Below are positions 56,078-64,000 of a stretch of DNA of 64,000 nt, piece by piece. The notes beneath the pieces are model-generated. The model had not been told where the DNA came from. It did no database searches and saw nothing but the letters and a program-made list of their open reading frames with translations. Source of the DNA: Phenylobacterium sp. (GTDB taxonomy: Bacteria > Pseudomonadota > Alphaproteobacteria > Caulobacterales > Caulobacteraceae); the NCBI RefSeq assembly GCF_019636135.1, contig NZ_JAHBYD010000006.1, forward strand, positions 62,001 through 126,000, read 5' to 3'. Made by a program: the position numbers and the translations under genes. Position 1 is the first letter of the stretch; the number at the start of each line of letters is the position of its first letter.

Positions 56078-58588
56078 ATGGCGCGCTTCAACCCGCATCA
56101 CGATGCCGAGCCGGTCTATGCGGCCGTTGAACACTGGCGGGACAGCTGCCTCCTCGACGAAGGCTCGATGCTGTTTCCCGGCAGTCGGCTATGGACGGCG
56201 CCTACGATCGCTCAGGTCCGCTCAGCGTACGTCGACGCCCCGGACGAGGGCTCGGACACTTTTCTGGTCAAACTTGGTCGGCAGCTGGCTGATCTATCGG
56301 ACGACGCGAAGGCGCTCGCCGCAGAATTGCTCTGGATCCTGCTGCTCTTCCCCTCGAACATATCGGCCGCGACCAAGCGCAATACGGTCGATGAGATCCT
56401 CTCGTGGAGGGCTGACCAGACACGGCCCGACCCGCAGTGGCTGAGCGATGACGTCCTGGGTGGTCTGGGCTCAGGCGGCGTCGGCTTCAACACCTATCGC
56501 CACCGCGAGTTCATGTGCCTCCTGGACCTTGTGACACGCCTGAAGGGCCTCGCGCCCGCCGAAAGGCAGGACGTCCTGAGCGAGCCCTGGGCGTTTTCGA
56601 GTTTCCTGACGACCGTTCCCGCCGATGGCGGGCGTCAGTTCCCCCATATCGCCGAGCACCTGCTGTTTCCAGACACGTTCGAGCGGATCTCTAGCGGCGA
56701 GGACAAGCGCAAAGCCATCGTGGGCCTGGGTGGCGATCGCCCGGCGGTGGCCAAGCAGATGGATCGCGCTGCACGCGACCGTCGCCTCCTGGCGATCCGC
56801 CAGGAGATTGCGGCTACGCGCGAGAGTGCGGATTTCGACTTCTACCAGGATGAGTTCACTGAACGCTGGAAGCCGAGTGACGCAGGCGGCGAGAAGACGG
56901 TTCCTGGTGAGGCAGAGGCTGGCTCCGCGCGGCCTCGGAATGGGTCGGCGATCTCCTTCTCTGATCGGCAGAAGCAGTTCCGGTCTGCGATCGAGACGAC
57001 TGCTGGCGATGGCGCGCGGCTGGCGGAGAACTTCGGTTTCTCCAACAGCGCCCGCGTGATCGAAGGCGGCCTCTTCGCCTGCACCAACAATCTGCAGACC
57101 TATTCGAAGAAGATCGCCGTCGATCCGGAAAGCGGCGCCGCGTCGTTCGTATTCCTGTGCGTGCTGACCTTCCCGCCGCATGACGAGGTCTACTTTGCGA
57201 TCACCGTTCGCGCCGAAGCGTCGGCGGTGAACGCGGGACTGATCAGCCTCCACGATCAGGTCGTCGAGAAGAACGCGGCCTTGAAAGCCGCCGGGAAGAC
57301 CGAAGGCAGCATCAATAACAACGTCAAATTCTTCCTGACCGAGAGCGGTCAGCTCTGGTTCGACAACGAGTTCCTGGATTCCCTGGCTAGCGTCGATCTG
57401 GACCCGGTTCGACTGGCGCGGGTCGATCGCATCGAGTTCGCGATCTGGCCGCCGACTGTCTCGGCGCGGCGCAGCCTGCTGGCGCGAGAGTTCGTGGGCT
57501 ATCTCGGCCGCCTGGTCGGCCGCGACCGTGTCCACGAGCTGAAAATCTGGACCGCAGAAGATGGCGTCGGGCCGCTGATGCAGCGCATGCCTTCGACCCT
57601 CGAACCGGCGGAGATCCAGGCCGGCATTGCCCGGCTGGGCGGCGTCTTCCCGCCGGCCCTGGTCGATCGCTTCCACGCAGGCTTGAATCACCTCGCGCAC
57701 AAGCACTTCGTGATCCTCTCGGGCCTCTCGGGCACGGGCAAGACGCTGCTGGCCATTCAGTACGCGCTAACGGTCCACGGCTTCACCACCATGGAGGCGA
57801 GTGATCCACTGCTGTTCGTCTGCCCGGTCCGCCCTGAATGGACCGATCCCTCTGGCCTTACCGGCTACGAGGATCGGCTCTCCGACCGATATGTCGTGCC
57901 GCCGTTCCTTGAGGCATTGCTCGTAGCGACCGCGAATCCGGCGTCGCCGGTCTTTGTTGTCCTCGACGAGATGAACCTCGCGCGGGTCGAATACTACTTC
58001 TCCGACATCCTGAGCGCCGTGGAGAGCCGCCACGATCTGCAGCTGCATTCGAGCGGGGTGCCTATGGAAGGCAGCACCGGTGGCGAGGTGCCTGCGCACC
58101 TGCGCGTGCCACCGAACCTCTTCCTGATCGGCACAATCAATGTCGACGAGACCACCAGCACGCTCAGCGACAAGGTGCTCGACCGCGCCGTCGTGATCGA
58201 CATGTCGGAGGTGGATTTCGGCTCGTTCTTCGACGCCTTCCACAAGCGCCAGCCAGACCTAGCCGCCTCCATCGCTGCTTGCCAGCCTGTGCTCACCGCG
58301 ATGAACGATCTGCTGATCCCGCACGCGCTGGGCTTCGGCTATCGGCTGGCCGAGGAGTTCGTGCGCTACCATGCCTTCGCGACCGAGGCGCTGAAGCGAC
58401 CCTCCGAGGACATTATCGACGACCAGCTAGTCCAAAAGGCGCTTGTCCGCCTGCGCGGCTCCGAGGCCCAGAGGCAGCTTCTGGATGATCTGACGAAGAG
58501 TCTTCAAGCCTATCCTCGCGCGTGTGCGCGCGTTGAGCGCCTCGGCCGTGAACTGGAGGAATTCGGAGCGTTCCAGAACAGCCGATGA
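56078..58588 (+). CDS. McrB-like AAA+ NTPase of a methylation-associated restriction system
   Basis: An 836-residue protein. The first ~520 residues contain two regions I cannot assign firmly. The AAA+ domain has Walker A GLSGTGKT at 549-556, Walker B VVLDEMNLARVEYYF with D630-E631, and GTINVDETT, all characteristic of the McrB branch (usually GTP-using). With a McrC-like partner it should translocate DNA and trigger cleavage. Its stop overlaps the start of the DUF2357 gene (ATGA). Closest in plan, as I recall, are the McrB-like subunits of LlaJI and BsuMI. Confidence 0.85.
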   Translation: MARFNPHHDAEPVYAAVEHWRDSCLLDEGSMLFPGSRLWTAPTIAQVRSAYVDAPDEGSDTFLVKLGRQLADLSDDAKALAAELLWILLLFPSNISAATKRNTVDEILSWRADQTRPDPQWLSDDVLGGLGSGGVGFNTYRHREFMCLLDLVTRLKGLAPAERQDVLSEPWAFSSFLTTVPADGGRQFPHIAEHLLFPDTFERISSGEDKRKAIVGLGGDRPAVAKQMDRAARDRRLLAIRQEIAATRESADFDFYQDEFTERWKPSDAGGEKTVPGEAEAGSARPRNGSAISFSDRQKQFRSAIETTAGDGARLAENFGFSNSARVIEGGLFACTNNLQTYSKKIAVDPESGAASFVFLCVLTFPPHDEVYFAITVRAEASAVNAGLISLHDQVVEKNAALKAAGKTEGSINNNVKFFLTESGQLWFDNEFLDSLASVDLDPVRLARVDRIEFAIWPPTVSARRSLLAREFVGYLGRLVGRDRVHELKIWTAEDGVGPLMQRMPSTLEPAEIQAGIARLGGVFPPALVDRFHAGLNHLAHKHFVILSGLSGTGKTLLAIQYALTVHGFTTMEASDPLLFVCPVRPEWTDPSGLTGYEDRLSDRYVVPPFLEALLVATANPASPVFVVLDEMNLARVEYYFSDILSAVESRHDLQLHSSGVPMEGSTGGEVPAHLRVPPNLFLIGTINVDETTSTLSDKVLDRAVVIDMSEVDFGSFFDAFHKRQPDLAASIAACQPVLTAMNDLLIPHALGFGYRLAEEFVRYHAFATEALKRPSEDIIDDQLVQKALVRLRGSEAQRQLLDDLTKSLQAYPRACARVERLGRELEEFGAFQNSR

Positions 58589-60246
58589 CCGCCGCGCTCC
58601 ACATCTGGCCCGACCGGGACCGGAGCCGCGCCCTGCGGGTGTGGCCCGATCCCGAAGAGGCACCAGCCGGCCTCATCCAGGAGACCCAGGAGCACCTCTT
58701 TGTCCTGAGCGGCGCATCCGAAGCTGCACGCGCCGATCTCCTGATCGACGAGGCGCCGCTTGAGGCGTTGCGGGCCTCGCGCGCGGATGAGGCCCTCTGG
58801 CGATGGTCGCCGGGCTTCCATGCCGGCGCCGTCGAGTGCCGGCTGAAGCTGCCTGGGACAGCGCACGATTTTACGGTCGTCACCGATCCGGCCGAGCGCA
58901 AGCTCACGCGGGACGCCTTCGACGTCATGGTGCGCGAAATTCTCGAAGACACATTCGCCCTTTTTGCGCTCAGCCCGTTCCGCACTGGTGTCGCCCGCGG
59001 TGCGGGGCGCAGGCCACCACCGATCGCGCGGCTTGAGTTTCTGCGCAGCCGTATCGATCTGATCGCTCGCACTGTGACCGCCATCGACGCGCGCCCCCGC
59101 CGCATCCTGCGGGCAGAGGATGAGGTGACGCCCTCCTGGCGTGCGGCCCGGGCCACGGCGCCCGAGGTGCTGAAGTCGTTTCGCTCCGGCCGTCTCGACA
59201 GGGAAACTGGCCCTCCACGACTTCCGCCGGCCCTGCGTGGCCATCTGCCGGCCGTGATCCGGCGCAAGGTGCGCCGTTCCAGCCTCGATATCGCCGCACA
59301 CCGCCAGATGAAGGCCTCGTTGGAAGTCTGGGCGCGCTGGCTTGAGAATGTGGCGCAGATGCTGGTAGCCGCTGCGCCAGCGGACCCGGAGGATGGCGTG
59401 GCGGGGCGCCTGTGGACGGCGCGGTCACGCCGTATGGCCCGACGGCTGCGCCAGCTCCTGGACCTGCCGCTGTTTGAGGACGTTGGAAGCGGTCCCCCGC
59501 GGCCCGACGCCTCGGCGATCTGGCGAGGCGATCCGCAGTACCGGCGCTTCGCAGCCATCCACCGCGACATGTCCCGGGGTATCGCGGACGTCTTCGGCGA
59601 TTTCCTGCAGATGCCACTCGCCCGAACGTTCGATCTCTATGAGCTCTGGGCCTATCTGCGGCTTGTCCGGGCGGCCGTGGATCGCTTCGGGGCTGACGGC
59701 GTCGACGTGTCCGGCCTCTTCGACGCGGGCAGCGGCATCACCCTCGCCGCGGGGCAGGCGGTGGTTCGCCTACCGGCCGCGGGGTTCGCGCTCTGCTTCC
59801 AGCGCCGCTATCGTGAATTCTGGATCGAAAAGGACGGGCGAGGCAGCTTCAGCCGAGAGATGCGTCCTGACGTCGCCATCGAGGCGCTCGAAGGACAGCC
59901 GGAACGGCTCATCGTGCTGGACGCGAAGTACCGCATCGGGGCCGGATTGAACGAAGCGCTGGCCTCGGCGCACATGTATCGCGACGCGCTGGTGAACGCG
60001 GGGGCAGACAGTTCCATTCGTCGGATCGTGGGCGCGGCCTATCTGCTGAGCCCCGATAGCTATATGGGCGCCGGGGACTGGCGCACGACGGGGATGCCTG
60101 GCCGGCTTTTCCATCCGGCCTATCGTTCTGAGTTCCGTTTCGGCGCGGTGACGCTCGCGCCGGGAATGACCGCCGCCGAGATCCGGCTGGCGCTCGACAC
60201 CATCCTGGAGGATGCAGAGGGCGGAGAAGAAGGAGCGCCGCCGTGA
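58585..60246 (+). CDS. DUF2357 / McrC-like PD-(D/E)xK nuclease subunit
   Basis: A 553-residue protein. The C-terminal third has RPDVAIEAL (D429) and RLIVLDAKYR (D446, K448), a complete PD-(D/E)xK core of the McrC/PDDEXK_7 group. The N-terminal part is beta-rich and matches the DUF2357 pattern. It is expected to be the nuclease recruited by the McrB-like AAA+ protein. It overlaps its neighbours by 4 bp on both sides (ATGA and GTGA). Confidence 0.82.
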   Translation: MTAALHIWPDRDRSRALRVWPDPEEAPAGLIQETQEHLFVLSGASEAARADLLIDEAPLEALRASRADEALWRWSPGFHAGAVECRLKLPGTAHDFTVVTDPAERKLTRDAFDVMVREILEDTFALFALSPFRTGVARGAGRRPPPIARLEFLRSRIDLIARTVTAIDARPRRILRAEDEVTPSWRAARATAPEVLKSFRSGRLDRETGPPRLPPALRGHLPAVIRRKVRRSSLDIAAHRQMKASLEVWARWLENVAQMLVAAAPADPEDGVAGRLWTARSRRMARRLRQLLDLPLFEDVGSGPPRPDASAIWRGDPQYRRFAAIHRDMSRGIADVFGDFLQMPLARTFDLYELWAYLRLVRAAVDRFGADGVDVSGLFDAGSGITLAAGQAVVRLPAAGFALCFQRRYREFWIEKDGRGSFSREMRPDVAIEALEGQPERLIVLDAKYRIGAGLNEALASAHMYRDALVNAGADSSIRRIVGAAYLLSPDSYMGAGDWRTTGMPGRLFHPAYRSEFRFGAVTLAPGMTAAEIRLALDTILEDAEGGEEGAPP

Positions 60247-61349
60247 GATTCGCCGTCAAGAAGCTCAGCCGTTCTGATCTCACCTTCTTCGAGCCGCAGT
60301 TCCGGGTCCAGAACGCAGGCAATCAGAAGTCCATCAACCTGAACCGCGACGTCTTCGTGGATGAGCTGTTTCCCGCCTTCCCGGACGTCCTTACCGAAGC
60401 CGGCGGACAGCTGGCCGTGCGGCTGCTGATCGATGGACCGGGCCTTGGCCACAACCGTATCGACGTGCGGCGCAAGCTCGCCAAAGGGACGAGCTACAAG
60501 AACTACCGCCTGAACGGCGAGTTCGTCCGCAATCCGGAGGAAGAGGCGAGCCGGTTCAACAGCCTCGCCGAGGGCGATTTGGCGGTCCTGGCCTTCGACG
60601 GTGCAGGTGCGCCGGAGCTGATCCGGCTCTTCGTCCTCTCGGCTTCGGAGGCGGCCGATGTTGCGGTTCGCAACGCCCTGGTCTCGGGCGGGCGCACGAT
60701 GAGAGCTCTGAGCCGCGAACAGCTGGCCGCCGCGGTAGCGCTGGCTCCGCCAGATCACCCGCTCCAGGATCTCCTCCTCAGTCCGGCGGATGCCGCCGAT
60801 CTTGAGGCGGCAGCCGAGGGCGACGCCGCCGCCACTCGCAGGCTTCTCAGCAAATCGCCCCGGCGGCGGATCACCGCTGAGCAGCTCGCCGCCGCCCGGC
60901 GTCGTGCTGAGGAGACTGGTCTGGACGGCGAGCGCCTAGTCGCCGCATGGCTCGGACTGGGACAGCCCCAGGTGCAAACCTGGATCTGGGTTGCAGCGAC
61001 GAACGCAATCAGCCCCTGGGACTTCGAGCTCAGGACCGCTGACGGGGACCTCCGTGTCGAGGTGAAGGCCACGCGCGGCGACCATGAAACCCCATTCCAC
61101 ATCTCCATGGCGGAGCTCCATGCGGCGGCCGAAACCTCCCGCTATGACCTGTGGCGGATCAGCGGACTCAACGAGGACGGCGGGAGGCTGCGCGTCTGCA
61201 TCGATTTTGGTCCGACCGCGCGGGAGTTGATTGATAGGCTCAAGGCGCTTCCCGACGGGATCCGGCCCGATGGCTTCACCGTCGATCCCGTCAAACTGAG
61301 TTGGTCAGAACCCGCAGCCTTGGCCTGGCCGGACGCGGACGAGGCTTGA
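60243..61349 (+). CDS. DUF3883 domain protein of the restriction operon
   Basis: A 368-residue protein. The N-terminal ~170 residues (KKLSRSDLTFFEPQF..., NQKSINLNRDVFVDELFP) may be a DNA-binding barrel like that of some restriction enzymes; this is a guess. The C-terminal DUF3883 domain has D260 and LRVEVKATRG with E273 and K275, the spacing of a PD-(D/E)xK site, so it may be a second nuclease. It starts with GTG, coupled to the DUF2357 gene, and ends overlapping vsr. Confidence 0.75.
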   Translation: MRFAVKKLSRSDLTFFEPQFRVQNAGNQKSINLNRDVFVDELFPAFPDVLTEAGGQLAVRLLIDGPGLGHNRIDVRRKLAKGTSYKNYRLNGEFVRNPEEEASRFNSLAEGDLAVLAFDGAGAPELIRLFVLSASEAADVAVRNALVSGGRTMRALSREQLAAAVALAPPDHPLQDLLLSPADAADLEAAAEGDAAATRRLLSKSPRRRITAEQLAAARRRAEETGLDGERLVAAWLGLGQPQVQTWIWVAATNAISPWDFELRTADGDLRVEVKATRGDHETPFHISMAELHAAAETSRYDLWRISGLNEDGGRLRVCIDFGPTARELIDRLKALPDGIRPDGFTVDPVKLSWSEPAALAWPDADEA

Positions 61350-61849
61350 GCAGGTCTCGCCCACGGCCGTGTCTCACGAGCGGGATCGATCCGCTGACGC
61401 CCGAACAGCGCCGACTCAATATGTCGCGCGTCCGTGGCAAGAACACGAAGCCTGAGTTGCTAATCCGGCGCGCACTGCACGCAGCCGGCCTCCGCTATCG
61501 TCTGCATGGCGCGAAACTGCCGGGAAAACCCGATCTCGTGTTCCCAGCGCGGCGGGCTGTGATCTTTGTCCACGGGTGTTTCTGGCACGGCCATCACTGC
61601 CCACTGTTTCGGTTGCCCGCCACGCGCACGGCATTCTGGTCGGAGAAAATCGAGTCTAATCGCACGCGAGACGCTGTCGCCGTAGGTTCTCTGCGGTCGG
61701 CTGGTTGGCGTGTCCTCACCATCTGGGAATGCGCCCTGCGCGGCCCCGCGCGGCGTGACGTTACAGAAGTAACGGCTGTGGCAGCCAACTTCATAAGAGG
61801 CGACGCCGAGCTGGCTGAGCTTGAGGGCGAAGTGCCAAGTCAGAGCTAG
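61346..61849 (+). CDS. vsr: Very-short-patch mismatch repair endonuclease
   Basis: A 167-residue Vsr enzyme that nicks beside T:G mismatches caused by deamination of 5-methylcytosine. The family pattern is complete: LTPEQRRLNMSRVRGKNTKPE, KPDLVFP with the catalytic Asp, and VHGCFWHGHHC with the zinc and active-site His/Cys residues. The start is TTG, overlapping the DUF3883 stop (TTGA). Its place in the operon protects the sites methylated by the cytosine methyltransferase. Confidence 0.93.
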   Translation: MSRSRPRPCLTSGIDPLTPEQRRLNMSRVRGKNTKPELLIRRALHAAGLRYRLHGAKLPGKPDLVFPARRAVIFVHGCFWHGHHCPLFRLPATRTAFWSEKIESNRTRDAVAVGSLRSAGWRVLTIWECALRGPARRDVTEVTAVAANFIRGDAELAELEGEVPSQS

Positions 61850-61872
61850 GAGGGCGCCTTGAGCTTACAGTT

Positions 61873-63429
61873 CTAAGTGAGGTGCAAAGTCCGCTGCCGC
61901 GCTTTCCACTCGGTGGAAAGCCCGCGCTCGACCAGATCCGCAAGCACCGCCTCCCTCAGCCGCCGACCGTCTAACAGGCCCTCGACTAACTCTGGCGCCA
62001 TCCATGCCAGTCTGAGAATCTTATCGACATAACGGGACTGGAGACCTTCGATCGCGGCGATGTCGTCGGCGCTGGTCCGCTCACCGACAGCGAGCTGCAT
62101 CTCCCAACGTTTCGCGCGGGCGATAGCGCGGAGAAGGGCTTCGTCGGGTTCCTCGGCCCCAGCAAGCGCGCCGCCGGAGTGAGCGTCCACAAGCCGCTTG
62201 GCGCCGCCCCAGGTTTTCAGGATGGCTGGTATGCGGACGACCTCCGCTCCCCGCGCTTCGCCGTCGCTCTGCTCCTGGGCCAGCGTGAGCTCTACCCATG
62301 TGCGCGCAATCACCACCCGCTGGATGAACACATTGCCGCGCTGGTGATCCCTCGCTGCAAGCTGAGCCTCAATTAGCGCTTCAATCGCAAAGGCCGGAAC
62401 ACGCCGGACGGACCCCGGCTCACCCCGATCGCCTCGAAGCACGGCCTGGCTCACATAGTAACGGTAGGTTCGTCCACCGCGACGGGCGGTCACGGGGCTC
62501 ATGCGATGTCCCCGATCATCGTAGATTCGTCCCGCCAGAGCCCCGGCGATGACGGCGTCGCTGCTGTAATGTTTACGCCGATTTCCCTCCGCTAATCGCA
62601 CCTGCGCGGAGTCGAACAGCTCAACGTCCACGATCGCCGGATGCTGTCCCGGATAGACCTTGTCCTTGTGGACGATCTCTCCCCGGTAGATCCGGTTTTT
62701 CAGGAGGTAGTACAGCGGGCCTTCTCTCCAGGGCTGACCACCCATGACGCGACCCTTTCGGGTGATCCGCTGCTTTGAGGTCACGCCGCGGTCTCTCAGC
62801 TCCGCAGCCAGCGCCCGCACCGAACCCAGCTCCAGGTAACGGTGGAAGATATGGCGGACGATGTCCGCTTCCGCAGGGTTGACGATCAGGACCCGGTCCT
62901 GGGGATCTGCGGGCAGGTCGTAGCCCAGCGGAACAGCACCTCCCATCCACAACCCCCTGGCTTTGGAGGCGGCGATCTTGTCCCGTATCCGTTCGCCAGT
63001 GACCTCGCGTTCGAACTGGGCGAAGGACAGGAGGACATTCAGCGTCAGCCGGCCCATGCTGGAGGTAGTGTTGAACGCCTGCGTCACGGAAACGAACGAC
63101 ACCTCGCGCTGATCAAAGATCTCCACGATGCGCGCGAAGTCCGATAGCGAACGGGTCAGACGATCGACCTTGTATACCACGACGACGTCGACCTTTCCGG
63201 TAGCGATATCGCCGAGGAGCTGGGTAAGCCCGGGGCGCTCCATGCTGCCGCCCGAGTAACCGCCGTCGTCATAGACCGTGGGCAGGGCGAACCATCCCTC
63301 ACCAGCCTGCGAAAGGACATAGGCCTCGCAGGCTTCGCGTTGGGCATGGAGGGAATTGAAGCCCTGCTCCAGACCTTCCTCAGAGGATTTGCGCGTGTAG
63401 ATCGCGCAGCGACGACGCTTCCCCGCCAT
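61873..63429 (-). CDS. Large serine recombinase
   Basis: A 518-residue recombinase. The N-terminal resolvase domain has YTRKSS with nucleophile Ser15, and VYKVDRLTRS. The recombinase domain (about 170-290) contains YLLKNRIYRGEIVHKDKVYPG, and a coiled-coil-like region follows. Such enzymes integrate and excise phages and mobile islands. Its ATG overlaps the DUF2924 stop by one base. It converges on vsr with 23 bp between them. Confidence 0.92.
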   Translation of the reverse strand: MAGKRRRCAIYTRKSSEEGLEQGFNSLHAQREACEAYVLSQAGEGWFALPTVYDDGGYSGGSMERPGLTQLLGDIATGKVDVVVVYKVDRLTRSLSDFARIVEIFDQREVSFVSVTQAFNTTSSMGRLTLNVLLSFAQFEREVTGERIRDKIAASKARGLWMGGAVPLGYDLPADPQDRVLIVNPAEADIVRHIFHRYLELGSVRALAAELRDRGVTSKQRITRKGRVMGGQPWREGPLYYLLKNRIYRGEIVHKDKVYPGQHPAIVDVELFDSAQVRLAEGNRRKHYSSDAVIAGALAGRIYDDRGHRMSPVTARRGGRTYRYYVSQAVLRGDRGEPGSVRRVPAFAIEALIEAQLAARDHQRGNVFIQRVVIARTWVELTLAQEQSDGEARGAEVVRIPAILKTWGGAKRLVDAHSGGALAGAEEPDEALLRAIARAKRWEMQLAVGERTSADDIAAIEGLQSRYVDKILRLAWMAPELVEGLLDGRRLREAVLADLVERGLSTEWKARQRTLHLT

Positions 63430-63908
63430 CAGGCCACCGCCTTCGGTTTGTCGCGAAGCCCGAAGAACAGCGGACCGTTCCAGCGCGATCCGGTGATGGC
63501 CCGCGCCACCTCCGACAGGGACTTGTAGTGCGTTCCCTCATGTTCGAAGCCGCTACCGGCAACACGAACTTCATGGCGCACACCCTTCCATTCTCGGATC
63601 AGCACCGCGCCAGCGCCGAGGCGCACCGGCGGGGCCGCCCGCTTCTTCGGCGGGTTGGCCCGTCGCGCCTCAATGGCTGTGAGCTTACGCTTCGCGGCCG
63701 GCGACAGATCGCCGAACACCGCCGCCTGTAGGCGGTACGCCAGCATTCGCCGGAAGATTTCCGGGCTGCGCAGCGGCGGTGGTTCCTGGTCGAGCTTCTC
63801 CCACCAGATCGTGCGCAGGTCGCGCAGACGCGCGTCTGCGACACGCTGGAGGTCTGCCTCCAGCGTGTCGCGGAGCATGGCGCGCTGACGTGACCCGATG
63901 CGCGCCAC
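63429..63908 (-). CDS. DUF2924 domain protein
   Basis: A 159-residue protein from the GTG at 63908 (an ATG at 63878 is an alternative). It contains the DUF2924 pattern: LRTIWWEKLDQEPPPL, FRRMLAYRLQAAVFG, AVLIREWKGVRHEV and GTHYKSLSEVARAITGSRWNGPLFFGL. Function unknown. In alphaproteobacterial mobile elements it typically lies next to a serine recombinase and a DUF3489 gene, as here. Confidence 0.85.
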   Translation of the reverse strand: MARIGSRQRAMLRDTLEADLQRVADARLRDLRTIWWEKLDQEPPPLRSPEIFRRMLAYRLQAAVFGDLSPAAKRKLTAIEARRANPPKKRAAPPVRLGAGAVLIREWKGVRHEVRVAGSGFEHEGTHYKSLSEVARAITGSRWNGPLFFGLRDKPKAVA

Positions 63909-63909
63909 G

Positions 63910-63999
63910 TCAGGCCTCGATCCGGTAGACGGTGCGCCCGTCCACCTTCTCGGTGACGACCGTGAGGCCGAGCTTCTTTTTGATATGCCCGGCAATGGC
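63910..63999 (-). CDS. DUF3489 domain protein, 5' part beyond the window
   Basis: Only the last 29 codons are in the window, ending with HIKKKLGLTVVTEKVDGRT then VYRIEA. This matches the end of DUF3489 proteins, the usual partner of DUF2924. The stop is one base before the GTG chosen for DUF2924, so the genes are coupled. Confidence 0.75.
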   Translation of the reverse strand, partial: AIAGHIKKKLGLTVVTEKVDGRTVYRIEA

Positions 64000-64000
64000 G

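Overview
The window is high-GC alphaproteobacterial chromosome, most likely from the family Caulobacteraceae (Caulobacter or Phenylobacterium type). The evidence is a MipZ fragment at the left edge, an adjacent divK-pleD pair with Caulobacter-like residues (D53 in both, RxxD at 359-362 and GGEEF at 368-372 in PleD), DinB with an N-terminal zinc ribbon, and the order divK-pleD / rpmG / nudix / rnr / topA / dprA-plsY / pyrC-pyrB / ruvX / gatCAB, which is the order I recall for Caulobacter. Genes are tightly packed and many neighbours overlap by 4 bp (ATGA, GTGA or TTGA).

Positions 1-43071 are conserved housekeeping chromosome: division-site control (mipZ), cell wall (a DD-carboxypeptidase with a SPOR domain), polyhydroxyalkanoate granules (a phasin), RidA, a phosphodiesterase and a FemAB/GNAT-like protein, a radical-SAM protein, an rRNA methyltransferase, a fused CoA-transferase, clpS-clpA, an HAD-ROK-dinB operon, the divK-pleD cell-fate switch, a Fic enzyme, rpmG, RNase R, topoisomerase I, dprA-plsY, the pyrC-like/pyrB pair, ruvX and the GatCAB amidotransferase. 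Intergenic gaps are repeatedly occupied by palindromic elements of a few families. Between pyrC and plsY lies a promoter with a textbook alphaproteobacterial LexA box (GTTC-N7-GTTC) abutting the -35 element. It drives a tiny ORF and probably a membrane protein.

A tRNA-Ser(GCT) at 42982-43071 marks a sharp change. From 43072 to the right edge the window is an accessory defence island with different codon use and no housekeeping genes. It holds: (1) a SIR2-HerA pair (Nezha-type) preceded by a GHKL ATPase whose C-terminus carries an Rx4H HEPN-like motif; (2) divergent from these, a 1777-residue protein with a Cap4/DUF4297-like nuclease domain, a STAND NTPase and a long alpha-solenoid, i.e. an Avs/NLR-like immune sensor; (3) a tightly coupled six-gene operon of ribbon-helix-helix regulator, C5-cytosine methyltransferase, McrB-like AAA+, DUF2357/McrC-like nuclease, DUF3883 protein and Vsr mismatch endonuclease; (4) a large serine recombinase with DUF2924 and DUF3489 partners, probably the mobility module.

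The most interesting targets are the six-gene methylation/restriction operon, the GHKL-HEPN protein next to SIR2-HerA, the giant nuclease-STAND protein, and the SOS-box promoter with its tiny gene. All functional names rest on motifs read by eye; no database search was possible.
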